DNA from: Sphagnum compactum
Lineage: Eukaryota > Bryophyta > Sphagnopsida > Sphagnales
NCBI GenBank assembly: GCA_965153455.1
Contig: OZ234493.1
Span: forward strand, 23,302,213-23,366,212
Direction: 5' to 3'
DNA: 64,000 bases
Position numbers and translations under genes: made by a program. Shown here piece by piece: positions 52,910-64,000 of the stretch (position 1 is the stretch's first letter; each line of letters starts with the position of its first letter). Below the pieces are notes generated by a model. The model saw nothing but the letters and a program-made list of their open reading frames with translations. It did no database searches and was not told the origin of the DNA.

Positions 52910-53500
52910 TCATTCGGTGTCCTCATTTATATTTTTTAATTACATGGTCATATATCAAATGTTACATATAAGCTCCAAGTTGTAGTGTTGGTAAACATGC
53001 TCAACATGGTTAGGATGATGGCATCATTAGGGTTGGAATAAATAATACAAAGAACAAATGAAAAGAGATGTGTCGGGGAAAAAGTAGGGCAAACACAACT
53101 ACCATATAGGTGGTGTTATTTGTTATGGGTTTCTTTGCCTACAAATTGATCATTTACTTGATTGGAAATACCCTAAGTTATAGGCAATAGATATAGTATA
53201 TATTTGGAATTATATCAAGAGTTGAATTATATATTAGTCTTCCACTTATCGTTTGTTTGTTTGCTTCAAAAAATAAATCACAACATGATTTGTGTAGTAA
53301 GAAGATAAAACCGGAACCATAATATTGTGAACGAAAAGCTCCAAAGCCCTTACATCCAATTTTCTCATACATCATTTTCCAGTGCACTTCAAAGTCTTGA
53401 ACTGGAAAGGATGGTTTAAGTTCCAGGAAATGCGGTGATTTTGAAAGACGAAAACGAGTTACTTACTAGAAAGCCGATGATGATGATGAAGAACCAAAAG
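52910..53500. other. AT-rich intergenic DNA
   Basis: No feature supported. Confidence 0.45.
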
Positions 53501-53524
53501 GCAGTGATGAAGTACACTCCGTGC

Positions 53525-53645
53525 ACCAGCAAAACACACATGCACATAGATATGCACCAAACACACGTGGTGGAAAAGGAACAAAGGTTGCACCAGCACA
53601 CACATGCACACACATATGCACCAAACACACGTGTTTGAAAAGGAA
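53525..53645. repeat. Tandem duplication of an AC-rich unit (about 60 bp x 2)
   Basis: Both halves contain CACATGCACA, TATGCACCAAACACACGTG and GGAAAAGGAA in the same order. Reading frames through it give Cys/Val-rich peptides that are by-products of the AC repeat. Confidence 0.7.
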
Positions 53646-54311
53646 AAACAAAAAGTTGTGAAAGAGTTTTTTTTTTTTTGGGTGAATGATTGAACCACGA
53701 TTTGTTTGCCGTAGACTTTGAATAAACCAAACAAGCAGAGAAAAAAAATGTGTGATGTTTTTGCAGTGCAAGAAGCACTTGAACACAACAAATAGAGAGA
53801 CCAAAACTGAAGAAAACCATTGTTAAGTAAATGAATAAACAATAGAAGTTGTGTTGTTGTTGAAGATGTTTGAAGACAATAATTAATAATCAGAAAAATT
53901 AAAGCAGTTTTGTGAAATTCAAGAAGCACCCAAATTCAGTATTAACAAAAGATGAAAGCCAAAAAGCACAAAACAGCAATAGAACAAAATGTCTAGGATA
54001 TATATATATATACACCACCCTTCCAATTTCAATGGAAAACCCCAAAATTAAAGTGGGAAGCAAAATTTGAAAAACCTCAATTGTAGAGGAATGAACAAGG
54101 TGTTTTTTTTTGAGAAGGCTAAGGACATGAATCTTGGTAAAACTGACTTAGTAGGTCAAACCCAAGAAAGAAGCCAAAGTATGATCACCAATTAGAACTT
54201 TTTGAAAGAATGCATTATTAAAAACATTCTCTTAGTTCATGTTTCTTGATGTGAGGGAAAATGCATATAAGGGATCGACTCCAGCACTTGTATCTTGGCA
54301 TCACAAATTTT

Positions 54312-54666
54312 TCATAGGAAAATAAACCTGCATAATGGGCAGTGGGCATCTTCCATCAAGAGGGCCTCATCACAATAGTGGGTCATGGGTGTGGGCAAAA
54401 AAATATCCATTACATCCCCTTTGTGGGTGGCAAGCTCTCTCTCCACACTGCGGTAATATGGCTGGAAACAGGGTGCTCTGGAATGCTCTTTTGGTGAATG
54501 CACCCACTTGGGAAAATGCTCTTCCATAACTGGTACCACACAATTTATTTGCTACTATATCAAGCCTTGACAATACTATTGTCCCACAGATGGTGGCTTC
54601 ATCAAGGTTGGGCTTCTCTACTTGGGTCTTGACTATTATGATGGAAAAATAAATAAAACTACCCAT
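54312..54666 (-). other. Unidentified open segment, possible gene or transposon fragment
   Basis: On the minus strand, one frame (54666 leftwards) reads VEKPNLDEATICGTIVLSRL, and an overlapping frame (54539-54312) reads VPVMEEHFPKWVHSPKEHS, YYRSVERELATHKGDVMDIF and THYCDEALLMEDAHC. Composition is less AT-rich than the surroundings and the peptide looks non-random, but I do not recognise it. A frameshift between the two frames near 54540 would make a single broken fragment. Confidence 0.22.
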
Positions 54667-54698
54667 TCAAAAGCACAATTTTTCCAAGTCTTCCACCA

Positions 54699-54730
54699 AC
54701 ATACATACATACATACATACATACATACAT
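54699..54730. repeat. (ACAT)n microsatellite
   Basis: Eight consecutive ACAT units. Confidence 0.92.
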
Positions 54731-57690
54731 GGGTTTAAATCACATTCCAAAGTGTGCATTCTGATTCCAGTTAAAGGAGGATTTCTACTTCATGATGCTT
54801 GATGCTCTTTTGTACTTGGGCTTGCACGGAACAAAACAAATTTCTCAAAAAATATTTCTCTTGCCATGATGCTTGCACTTTCTTAAGTACTTGAATTGCA
54901 AAAGCCATAATTCTTACTTGTCATATGACAAACTCTTGCATGTACCCAAACACACAAATGCATATGGCTTAAATCTCACCAATAACCTCTCTAATTAGAG
55001 AACTAGAAACTCATGAAAATGAAATAAGCTATAAGTGGGGGAAACTTGCATCATTGGAACATAAGATCATACACGTGCAACATGTCTCAAGTTCAAGTTC
55101 TTGACTTTGGAACTTGAGTTTTGTGCTTGGACATCAATGTATATATGTTCATAGTTTTATGTTCTCTAAGTATCATATTTTGCATGTGAGTTTGGAGAAT
55201 GTTTTTTCACATCCTTATGATATAGGTTGTTTTGTTTGCCCTAGTTGTCATTTTATTAAAAGTGTTGAAGGATATTTGCATGCTACGATGTACACAATAT
55301 GTTTAAAAATTGAAACCACATATAATATGAAAAGTAGTAACACATAAAATTTTATTCATTTTGAATTATTTTGAAGATCACATATAAATGATTTGAACTT
55401 TAAATTAAATTAAGTCACAATAATCATGAATGTGAAATTGAGTCATAATTATGCATTTGCATAAATTTACATTAATAATTTAGTAAAGGTTTTCAAAATA
55501 TATATATTTAACAACAATTTTTTTTTAAATTTGAAAATTCAATTTTTTGGTCAAATGATTCTTTAAAAAATTAGCCCAAGTAAATTTTCAATGGAATAAC
55601 ATTTTCAACCTAAAAAAATCACAATTATTAGCAATATCATACCATAATGTATTGATGAACAATTTAAAAGCGTCTAATCTAAATTCCACATTCTTGAAAA
55701 AAATTAAAAACTTTTGGGGGAGATTTTTTTAATGGTTTTTTTTGTTATATGTAAAATTTCATGGACAAATTATTATTAAATGTGAAACTTTTTAGTCCTT
55801 TTGCTGGAATTGCAAAAATGTTTCAAGGTTTTGCAAATCAAAATAATATTTTTTTGGATTATTATATAATTCATATGTGCATTGATTTCACAATAATATG
55901 CAAGATTGAAACATAAACCATCATCTATTACAAAATTTTAACAAAAAATATTTTTCAGATTTTCATCATGATGCATGAAATTTAGATAGGTACTAAAAAT
56001 TGTCAAATTATAACAATTTTTTGTGTACACTATATAACATGCAAACCCCTTGCACTGTGTTTAAAGCATTAAAATAGCTCTAGGCATTACGAAAGGAAAT
56101 GTAGATTGTTAACTTAAAATTTGACCTCAAAAATGTTGTCCTAAGTTTTTTGTGTTTTATGTAAATTTTGTTTATGCATATTGTTATGTGCGCATAATAC
56201 AAAGAAAAATGGCTCTTTTTCATTTTGATTGGATCTTGTTAATTTTTTTGGTTTGTATGGAATTGGGAACACAATGGTAGAAAAAGAAGGTAGATGATAG
56301 GAAGATTTGTTATCATCATTGTCACCTGAGCAAAACAGTGTAGTAGGCAACAAAAGTTAAGTAAAAAAAATCACCTCTTAAAACGTTTTCCATATATTTT
56401 TTCATTCTTTTGGTTTTTTTAGAGGTGACTGCCTAAACGATAATTTTATTACATGGAAAATTTACCATTCTTGGATTTGGTATTCTTTCTTTAAAATTTT
56501 TGGGATATTTTTCTCATAATGTTTTTCATTATGATGGTCTGTTTGGTAGCTTAAGCAAGAGGTAATTTCGTTATGTGACAAAATAAACACCAACAGATTT
56601 ATTCAGTCCTTCTCCTTTATTGAATTGAATTCCACCTTATTATTTCAATGATAGTAGCATTAGAACATTGAAAACTAATTTCATTGTATAGTACTTTTTT
56701 AGTAAGTCTTTTGTGTGTATTCATTACATCGAACTTCATTAACTACTTTCTAAATAATTGTAATATAGTAACAAGGTAATAGAACCATTTTTTTAATTAA
56801 TTAATTATTTTCAGCATTACTTTTAGGAAGGAGGATAATTATCGAACCTTTTGTTTAGGCCTATTTATAGTCTTCATCGTGGTGATTATTGCCTATTGCA
56901 TATTGCAATAGGACTAACTACAACACACTATTACCTTCAAGTACAATTCAAGAAATAAAATGAAATGCAATAACAAAAACATTGAGTTCATCCATAATTG
57001 TCAAGACCTTTAAGCTCTTCCTTAAACCTCCAAGGTTTGAACTCAATTAAAGGTTTGAAAGTTTCAACATAAGCTTGGGATAAGGGGTGGATAGGGCTTA
57101 ATTCAAATTCCTTTTAATTTAATTTTTTTTTGTAATTTTACTTTTGAAATCAATTTTTTAAACTTGGAAGGTAGGTTTGAAACCAAATCAAACTTGCCAT
57201 GTGTCCTTAAATTATTTTTTCAAATACCAATACCAATACCATAATCAATGTGTTCATAGATCCCCATGTTTTTTTGCCTTGTGGAATGTTTTTATTGGGT
57301 GCACATGCATTGAATTAAGGTTAGGTTTAATCCCATAAGTTCAACATCTTTAAAAATTAGATTCTGAAACTTAAAGTTTAAAGATAAAACTCAATATGGA
57401 GGTGCCAAGGGATTCAAAAACATGGAACATGTTTGAATATAAGTGGTACTAATAAACCTTCTAGTACCATTAATACCACCATCATCACCATCATAAGAAA
57501 GGGAATTGTTATATTTGGATTCGGATTTTACTACCATGTAACTTTAGATTATTCCACCATTGTTGTGAGACACATATGAGATTTATGGAGTCACAAAGAA
57601 GCCCCATTGATATTTGGAAGTTATTGGCATCATTGAACTAAATGATTTCATCAAGGAATTTCACAACTAATGTCATATGGAACAAATGAA
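54730..57690. other. AT-rich intergenic DNA
   Basis: No recognisable gene, relic or array; short ORFs only. Confidence 0.5.
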
Positions 57691-57700
57691 TAATTCATTT

Positions 57701-57845
57701 CACTATGAGAAAACCATGTCTATTGCAACTTGTCCATTGCAACTAAAAAATGTCCGATGCAATTAAAATATAATTATTTTTAATTGCATCGGACATTTTT
57801 TGGTTGCATTTGACAAGTTGCAATGAACATGCTTTTCTCATAGTG
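57701..57845. mobile_element. CACTA-type foldback MITE, 145 bp
   Basis: The element begins CACTATGAGAAAA and ends TTTTCTCATAGTG, a 13-bp perfect terminal inverted repeat starting with CACTA. It is flanked by the 3-bp direct repeat TTT (57698-57700 and 57846-57848), as expected for CACTA (CMC) transposons. Its interior is almost wholly self-complementary: AAAAAATGTCCGATGCAATT pairs with AATTGCATCGGACATTTTTT, so the whole element can fold into a hairpin. It has no coding capacity and would depend on a CACTA transposase elsewhere. Confidence 0.85.
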
Positions 57846-57849
57846 TTTG

Positions 57850-60800
57850 TTCACACATTTCATGGCATGGAAGAGATTATTTTAGCATTTGGAAAGGTTG
57901 TGATGAATGATTACCATAAGTTCAAGCATGTGCATGTAGTTGTGATTGAGGAATGGTCAATGTATTGTCATTCAATTATGTTTCCATCATTGGGGGTATG
58001 ATAGCCCCAAACATTGCTATGATTACAAGTGTAATTGAATAATTCATACTAGCATTTTGACTAATGGAAGTGGGAATGTTAGTGGCACATCCACCAAAAG
58101 TGGTGGTGTTAACCCTTCCACTAGTAAACATGCCTTCATCTTGACATTCACCGTTGTTGTGGAATTTTCCTAAAACTTGGGAAGGAATCACTAAGCGGTA
58201 CGAACGGAAAAGCTATGAAATTTGTAGGAATGTCAACATAAACTACATGAAGCATATGCACCGATGAAAATGTTGATCATTGTGTACACAAGGGGTCATG
58301 TCAAAGCCCATGTTGTCTAATTGTAGTATGGGATTTTGGACGAAGAGTTTTAAGCAACAAATTTGATATGTTTGTTACCTCAACCCACACAACCCACACA
58401 ACCCATATTATTGAGTGTGTTTTAGTTGTTAAAATGCATTGAATTGAACATGATGGAAGAATAGGTGGTGACTTTTGAGTTTAATAAGGATAACTTAAGG
58501 AATTTTTCAACATTGTTAGCTCAACAATTATATGGTTAGCCAAATAAAGTCATGCCACAAAAGATGAAAAGGACTAAATCGAAACTAGGCAATGTGTCCT
58601 CATCATATTCCATTGATTAAGGTGGAGAAAATAAGTTTTGGAGGTGTGATGGGCTTTATTGGGAAAAAAAGTGCCTTAATCCACCTTGAACCCCACCTCT
58701 AACCTTAATTTAAATCAACCAATTTCCCATTGTAAAGTTTATTGCCATGGCCCCATCCCTTTTTCTATTGAATGCAGTCTTGAATGGCTCGAAACATGAA
58801 ACATTTAGTGGTCGTAGAGCATGAGAGGTATGACTTGACAATGTTATCATGTTTAAGCTAAATTGTAGTGCTTATTCTATAACCTTTAATGTGACATGTG
58901 AACCGTGGCCATCTAAGATTAAGAGATGACAATTGGATTGAAATATTCCTCCCATAATTAACCTCTTGAAAAAGGATAGGAACTCTTTGAACAAGAATGA
59001 AGTCATCCATGTTTTTTTTTGCATCACCATACAACTCTATGGTTTGCAACTCTTGATGTAATTGTCACATAATCTTTTTTTCTTAAATATGTAAAATGTT
59101 GGTAGAACTCCTCCACCTATGTTCACATCACAATTCACTATTAATCACTCTTTAGATCTTGGAATTGTGTTACATACCTATTGGGATCTTCATTTTGCTA
59201 ACATTTTTGTTCCGCTTTGCTTGCCTGTTTGAACTCTAATCTCATCAAAGTTCCAAATGTGGTATGCTTTGTACTTGTGCTTATTGTACAACATTTCCAA
59301 GTTGTTGTAAAATGTTTACAACATGCATTACTGGTTAGCCTTCGGGTTCTACAAACCTCAATGCCTTCTGCTTGACAAATGTTAAGTTCAAGGTGGCGAT
59401 GTTTGAACCAATGCCACTAACTATTTTCAAACACTCCATTTCGAGATTGAATAGGCTTGGTTTGAGTCAAATTTTCCACTTTCAACTTCAATTGTTGCAA
59501 GTTGGTAAATAGTCCAACCTTTTGCATTGTGAATGTCTAAGTTATCATGGTAGCATCTTTTTCATCTATGAATAATCCTCCAAATCCCATTTTTGATTCC
59601 TTGTTTGCCTAATCAAATGATTTGAAAAGGAAGATATGGGTATGCTCCAATGCTTATTTGTTTTTTTTAGCGTGGTCATTCCCCTTTCCAATGCATCCAT
59701 TGTTCTTTCTAAATGTTTATTTGTTCACTTCCTTCTTTCATTAGTTGGAGGAGTTCTATTAACATTTGTTGCCAAATTATGTGTGGCTATTGGTGCATGT
59801 TGGACGTTTTCCTTGTTTGCATTTGATTGTCCTAAACCTCTATTGGGGTTTCATGTGCATGCGAGGCACATTGGGGTTCATGGATGTCCCCTGCTTTTTA
59901 GCCTAAACCTCTAGCAAGTAAAAGGTGTTTGATCTGGCCCTATAAGTGGTATAACCATGCGCCTCCTATGATTACACCAAGATTGCAAAAAAAATGTCAA
60001 ATCAAAGTACAGAAGTAACATGGGATTCTAATATATTGTTAGAATTGATTAAATTGTAAAATTCTTCAAAATCCTCCCAAATTAAATTGAGATCATTTGT
60101 TATGCAGGCCATTGGAGTGTATTTCAAAGTTTGTTAGACTATAACCTATTTTAAACCTCCCTCTTTTTGAACTTGATGCCCCATAGTTTGGAATCCCTAA
60201 TTTTTCTATCCAACAATAGAACAAAAATCTTTTATGTTTGAAGTTGTAAAGTCTATCTAGCAAGCAATTCTAAGCTTATCTCCTCCACCTTCCTCATCTT
60301 TTGCTTTGCATGCTACAATGAAATTTGCAGAGTGCAAGCCCGCAACACCTTCTACTATGACCTTGGGATGAAAAAGACTCCAAACTCCTTTCTTACTTCT
60401 ACCTTGACCTTGGAACAAAAAACAATAATCTTTTCTTTTACTTCTACCTTGCCCTTGCCATCAGAATGCTCCAACTCCTTTAGTGCTTCTACCTTTACCA
60501 AAGCTTTCTGATCCTTTATGTTTCCTCTCAAACTTCTAGCTATAAGGATTAGAATTTTTAGAAAGGCTTGCAATTCATCCTTCACCTTCTCAGCTAGACT
60601 AGACATGCGTGTAAAACAAAAAAAAGGTATGAATTCCAAGGAGAATTAGATTTGAGTTGTATTCACATTTTTTCCATGAACTTGCTTGTTGTATTTTTGG
60701 AGGGGATTCAATGTCCCCAAATTTGGGGGGAATTTGCATTTTATGGCCTTTAAGGTGACCATAAATGTCTTAATCTCTAGGATCTCTAGTTTGCTGTTGT
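57850..60800. other. AT-rich DNA, unrecognised relic sequence
   Basis: Many short ORFs on both strands without recognisable motifs. 60355-60639 (minus) gives a charged peptide (VKVEALKELEHSDGKGKVEV) that looks like repetitive coding-like sequence but matches no family I can name. Probably old transposon remains. Confidence 0.4.
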
Positions 60801-60811
60801 GTTTGATAGCT

Positions 60812-61099
60812 GAACCCTAACAAGAGTTCTATTTCTTGCCTTTGTGTGTTCATATTCCCTTGTTAAAACCAAAAAATGAATACAACAATGGTGGTCGATT
60901 TGTTTTTGAACCCTAACAAGAGTTCTATTTCTTCCCGTTGTGTGTTCATATTCCCTTGTTAAAACCAAAAAATGAATACAACAATGGTGGCCGATTTTTT
61001 TTTGAACCCTAACAAGAGTTCTATTTCTTCCCTTTGTGTGTTCATATCCCCTTGTTAAAACCAAAAAATGAATACAACAATGGTGGCCAATTTGTTTTT
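60812..61099. repeat. Tandem repeat, 96 bp x 3
   Basis: Copies start at 60812, 60908 and 61004, each opening GAACCCTAACAAGAGTTC and containing CCCTTGTTAAAACCAAAAAA. They are about 95% identical by eye. The unit contains the telomere-like word AACCCTAA. Confidence 0.92.
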
Positions 61100-61169
61100 G
61101 AACTGCACAAAATTACACCCAAAACCGAACAACAAAATCCCAATTCTGCCCCTGATCTCCCCAAATACC

Positions 61170-61680
61170 AAGCGACGGTATTTTTTATATCGTGCGTTCG
61201 GTCTTGGACTTGTGGATGCACAATGGCTCGATGTTGTGTGTGCGATTGTCGGCTTGGCCTTGACCTAATGGGGTGCTCGGTGGTAGGCCACTGAACGGTG
61301 TCGGGTGTCTCTACCATCGTGGAGCCATCGCACTTTTGCTTTTGTTCTATTTACGCGGGCGGAGTACACGAGAAAGTCCTCGAGTTTGCATTTTACGCTC
61401 GCTTAGGGTCCGCTCGCTCAGGGTCGCTCGCTCGCTCGCTCGCTCTTCCGCTGCCGCGCTCTCCCCACCATTCTGCTTGCCGTCGGTGATCTTCGCAACA
61501 CAGCCAACAAGAACGGCAATCTTTTTCCAAGGTTTATCTTCTGTCTAACCTGAAAGTTTTAATGTATCGCCACTTTGCAACCCTCCGTTAGTTTTGTCTC
61601 TTTTGCGAGTGTTCCTTGTGTTTCCCAACGAAATGAGTCGGAGATTGTGTCCGGGGCGAGCTTTTAGGGTTTTCCATTTT
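61170..61680 (+). promoter_or_regulatory. GC-rich, CpG-bearing putative 5' region of a gene running right
   Basis: Composition jumps from AT-rich to GC/CpG-rich at about 61170. A (CGCT)n run lies at 61419-61444, and a telo-box-like TTTTAGGGTTTT at 61661-61672. A short ATG-initiated frame (61999: MDSEVFSIT, then ACG|GTGCGT as a possible donor) follows. This pattern resembles the XCT 5' region, so a gene start on the plus strand is plausible, but I could identify no coding exon to the right edge. Confidence 0.35.
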
Positions 61681-61689
61681 TAAAAATTG

Positions 61690-63597
61690 TGTTGTTGTTG
61701 TTGTTGTTGTTTTTTGGGCCTTCTTTCTGTATGTGTTCTTGTATCTGCCTTCGGATTTCCTTTTTGCCTGGAGGTAGGTGGATTTTATATGAAATCCCGA
61801 AAAGGGAAGGACTGAAAGCTTTGCACACCGAGAGACCGATTATCAGCTTCCCCGCTTGTTTTTCATTGGTTCCTTTCCTCATTTTTCGTCCACACCATAA
61901 AGGGATGTAGATCCTGTCACACCTAATTTTCGTGCCTCTTTGGTTTTGATATATACCACACTCTCAAAGTCACAACTGCGAGCAATTGAGTACGTGAGAG
62001 ATGGATAGTGAAGTCTTCTCAATTACGGTGCGTGTTGCATGGCACCTTGTGCGCTACTTCTAGAAGTCCTGCCTTGATGTTCGGACGCTCGATCTCTGCT
62101 TTGTACTCTTCAGGGTATAACCTAGTCACTGTAGGTGGAGCTGAACTACTTAGTACTTGTCATTTTAAGGTGACTTAGGCTTAGGTTTCAAGATGTGGCT
62201 TATTCTATGAAAATGTGTGGAGCGTTATGGCAATATTTTTTCAGTCTTTAGAGAGGAGGTTACAATGGAACCAGAACTTCAGATTTCTTCCTTTCTGGTC
62301 TTTTGTGGGGCACCACCTAGGATTTTGAGGTTCAGTTTCGATCCAGATGTTGGATCATGACATTTGTTGTAGAGCTGGGGATTTTGTTGGCTGGAAACAT
62401 ATGCAGCCTCTTCAACATCTTTGGTTCAACACTCACAAGGGACAATAGTTTGCTCTTGATGCACTGGCTCAGGTGGTCCCATGGCAGGTCCTTTCTGCAA
62501 GATTGACAATGTGATCTTACACCTTTTCCTGACACCTGCACAATTCTTTGATGCTAAAATGACTGGGCAGCTGCCATAGAATAGTTTGATCATCATGTAA
62601 AGGGTTTTTTTGAGAGCACATCTGGAAGATTCTAAAAGATTGCTCATATCAAGGTTAGTCAGATGACTTGTGTCAGCCTTGCACAAGGCTAGTCATGATG
62701 GTGATAGCCTTTCACTTTGCAAGTGCCATCCACAAGGTTATGACTATAGTCATTCTTGTCATGTTTCCTTCATGTTTCCTTCGCTGGAACTGAAGTTACC
62801 CTCACAAGTTTGTTGCAGCTTGAATAAATGATACTTTTGACTGTTTTTATTAGCTATGTCTTCTGAGTGATAGCCAACACAATGATAAGTCATGCTGTTG
62901 TTTCCAGAGATGTGACAGAAACCCAGGATGCAGATTCTGTAGATTAGTTTCCCTGAAATTTTGGGCTGTTTATTATATACAACACCCACCATTGTGAGCT
63001 GATGACATCAGTGGGTAGTCATGGCTGCTCAACACTGCCATTTATGATGCAGGTGCTGGTCTGATACTTTGTGAGCATCTCTCATGAGGTTATGACCACA
63101 CTCATTGTTGGGTTACCCCCAGAAGTGTCATTGTGGAGATTTCTCTGCAATCTCATAGATATATTGTGTAGTTGGAACTGATATGATGGTTATTTGTTTT
63201 CTCTTCTAGATGTTTTTGAGCTAGCCAACCTCATGGCTGAGTTTTCCCATTACTGCAGGTCTTGTGACAGAAATTTAGTAGTTGGTGAATGTTTGGCATT
63301 AACATACCCATTGCCAGGAACTGCTGAAGTCAATGGGGATGTTATGGTAGGTAGTTGATGCCATACATGTTGCTGTTAAAGGTCCCTGAACATGCGAATG
63401 ACCAGCGCTGTCATTCAAGTTGCACCTCCATTCTGTCTTGTGGTCTTGTTATCTCCTCTCTTTAGGGTGGGGTTTCATCTTTTGCATTCTTGCTGATTTG
63501 TTGTCAGCTCTGAAATATCCATATCCTTATTATACAGTGATCTCTTGGTTCTTTCCAGGTTGACTTAAATCATAAGTATGGAGAAATTTATCCATAA
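61690..63597. other. Possible intron/UTR sequence with repeat fragments
   Basis: (TTG)n occurs at 61691-61711. From about 62650 to 63400, degenerate words of the dispersed repeat at 40455-40600 recur (GTGAGCTGATGACATCAGTG near 62995; CATACATGTTGCTGTTAAAG near 63363). TTTCTCTGCAATCTCATAGA with GGAACTGATATGATGGTTA at 63138-63195 returns at 63710-63775 in swapped order. No coding exon recognised. Confidence 0.4.
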
Positions 63598-63675
63598 AAG
63601 TCCCAGCAATATATATGTGTGCACATAAGTGCTGAAAATTTCTCACTACTTATATTTATAATATTGCTGGGACTT
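63598..63675. repeat. 78-bp inverted repeat with perfect 15-bp arms
   Basis: AAGTCCCAGCAATAT (63598-63612) is exactly inverted as ATATTGCTGGGACTT (63661-63675). It could be a small foldback element or a transcript hairpin. No target duplication is evident. Confidence 0.8.
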
Positions 63676-64000
63676 GTACACTAACACATATGCACATGCA
63701 CACACATGTTGCTGGAACTGACAGAATGGTTACCTTTGTAGTTTTATGGTGGAGTTTTCTCTGCAATCTCATAGATATGTACATAATGCCTCAAATAGGT
63801 ATCAGATCTGGTTGTGACTAGGAGCAAGGATCTCCATTACCAAGAGAATCAGTGTGTATTACAGTTTTTTTGGCTTAGGCTGGGTGGCAGCTCTCATTGC
63901 TGGTGGGTCATAATCTTTGCTTGTAATTTGGTGTTGTCTTGGCTTGCATTCATGGGCACAGAAACTGGTCTGTCTGCACAATGCTTTTTTTCTCCATCAG

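Noticed and set aside
53416-53929. Cysteine-rich minus-strand ORFs (VCACVCWCN-like)
   Set aside because: Product of the duplicated AC-rich microsatellite; all three frames are open and none resembles a real secreted peptide precursor.

Overview
The window is nuclear DNA from a green plant lineage (streptophyte). It carries a plant-type MLO gene, an XCT/XAP5 gene, telo-box (TTTAGGG-like) motifs upstream of a housekeeping gene, genes made of many short exons with GT-AG introns, and AT-rich intergenic DNA full of decayed transposons. It is not bacterial: there are no operons, CRISPR arrays or ribosome binding sites. I cannot name the species. The intron density, a queuine-tRNA-ribosyltransferase-like gene and Penelope-type reverse transcriptase relics would fit a non-flowering land plant or a charophyte alga, but that is inference.

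Layout. 1-4304 (minus): most of an MLO seven-transmembrane protein, whose 3' end lies outside the window. 4305-12600: upstream GC-rich DNA, then AT-rich repeat DNA with a decayed F-box-like tail and a faint Ty3/gypsy integrase relic. 12610-12975 (plus): a small F-box-like ORF. 13256-15852 (minus): exons of a queuine tRNA-ribosyltransferase subunit (QTRT2-like) that appears C-terminally truncated, followed by an orphan exon of a multiple inositol polyphosphate phosphatase. A reverse transcriptase relic lies just upstream (15870-17230), and unidentified exons at 17350-17960. 19130-21000 (plus): a PIF/Harbinger transposase relic. 21994 to about 27360 (minus): a near-complete but broken autonomous Helitron (zinc motif, HUH/Y2 Rep, PIF1-type helicase) with a textbook 3' hairpin and CTAG end. 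27.5-34.1 kb: short tandem repeats, a GC-rich low-complexity block and AT-rich DNA.

34259-41090 (plus): a complete XCT (XAP5 CIRCADIAN TIMEKEEPER) gene. Its 12 coding exons join in phase to 338 codons. Its last intron (2.85 kb) holds a second copy of the reverse transcriptase relic. 43010-49024 (minus): a complete CMGC/MAPK-like protein kinase whose 17 exons join in phase to 536 codons, with an unusual activation segment. 49.6-64 kb: a degenerate minisatellite, a 30-bp poly-C tract, AT-rich relic DNA, a 145-bp CACTA-type foldback MITE, a 96-bp tandem triplication, and a GC-rich, telo-box-bearing segment near 61.2-61.7 kb that may be the 5' end of another gene running off the right edge.

The host genes look like unrelated single-copy loci (membrane protein, tRNA modification, circadian/RNA regulation, kinase); nothing suggests a gene cluster or joint pathway. 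I found no clear new molecular system. The points most worth a second look are the kinase activation loop, the paired same-sense reverse transcriptase relics at intron-rich genes, and the truncated QTRT2 next to a phosphatase exon.
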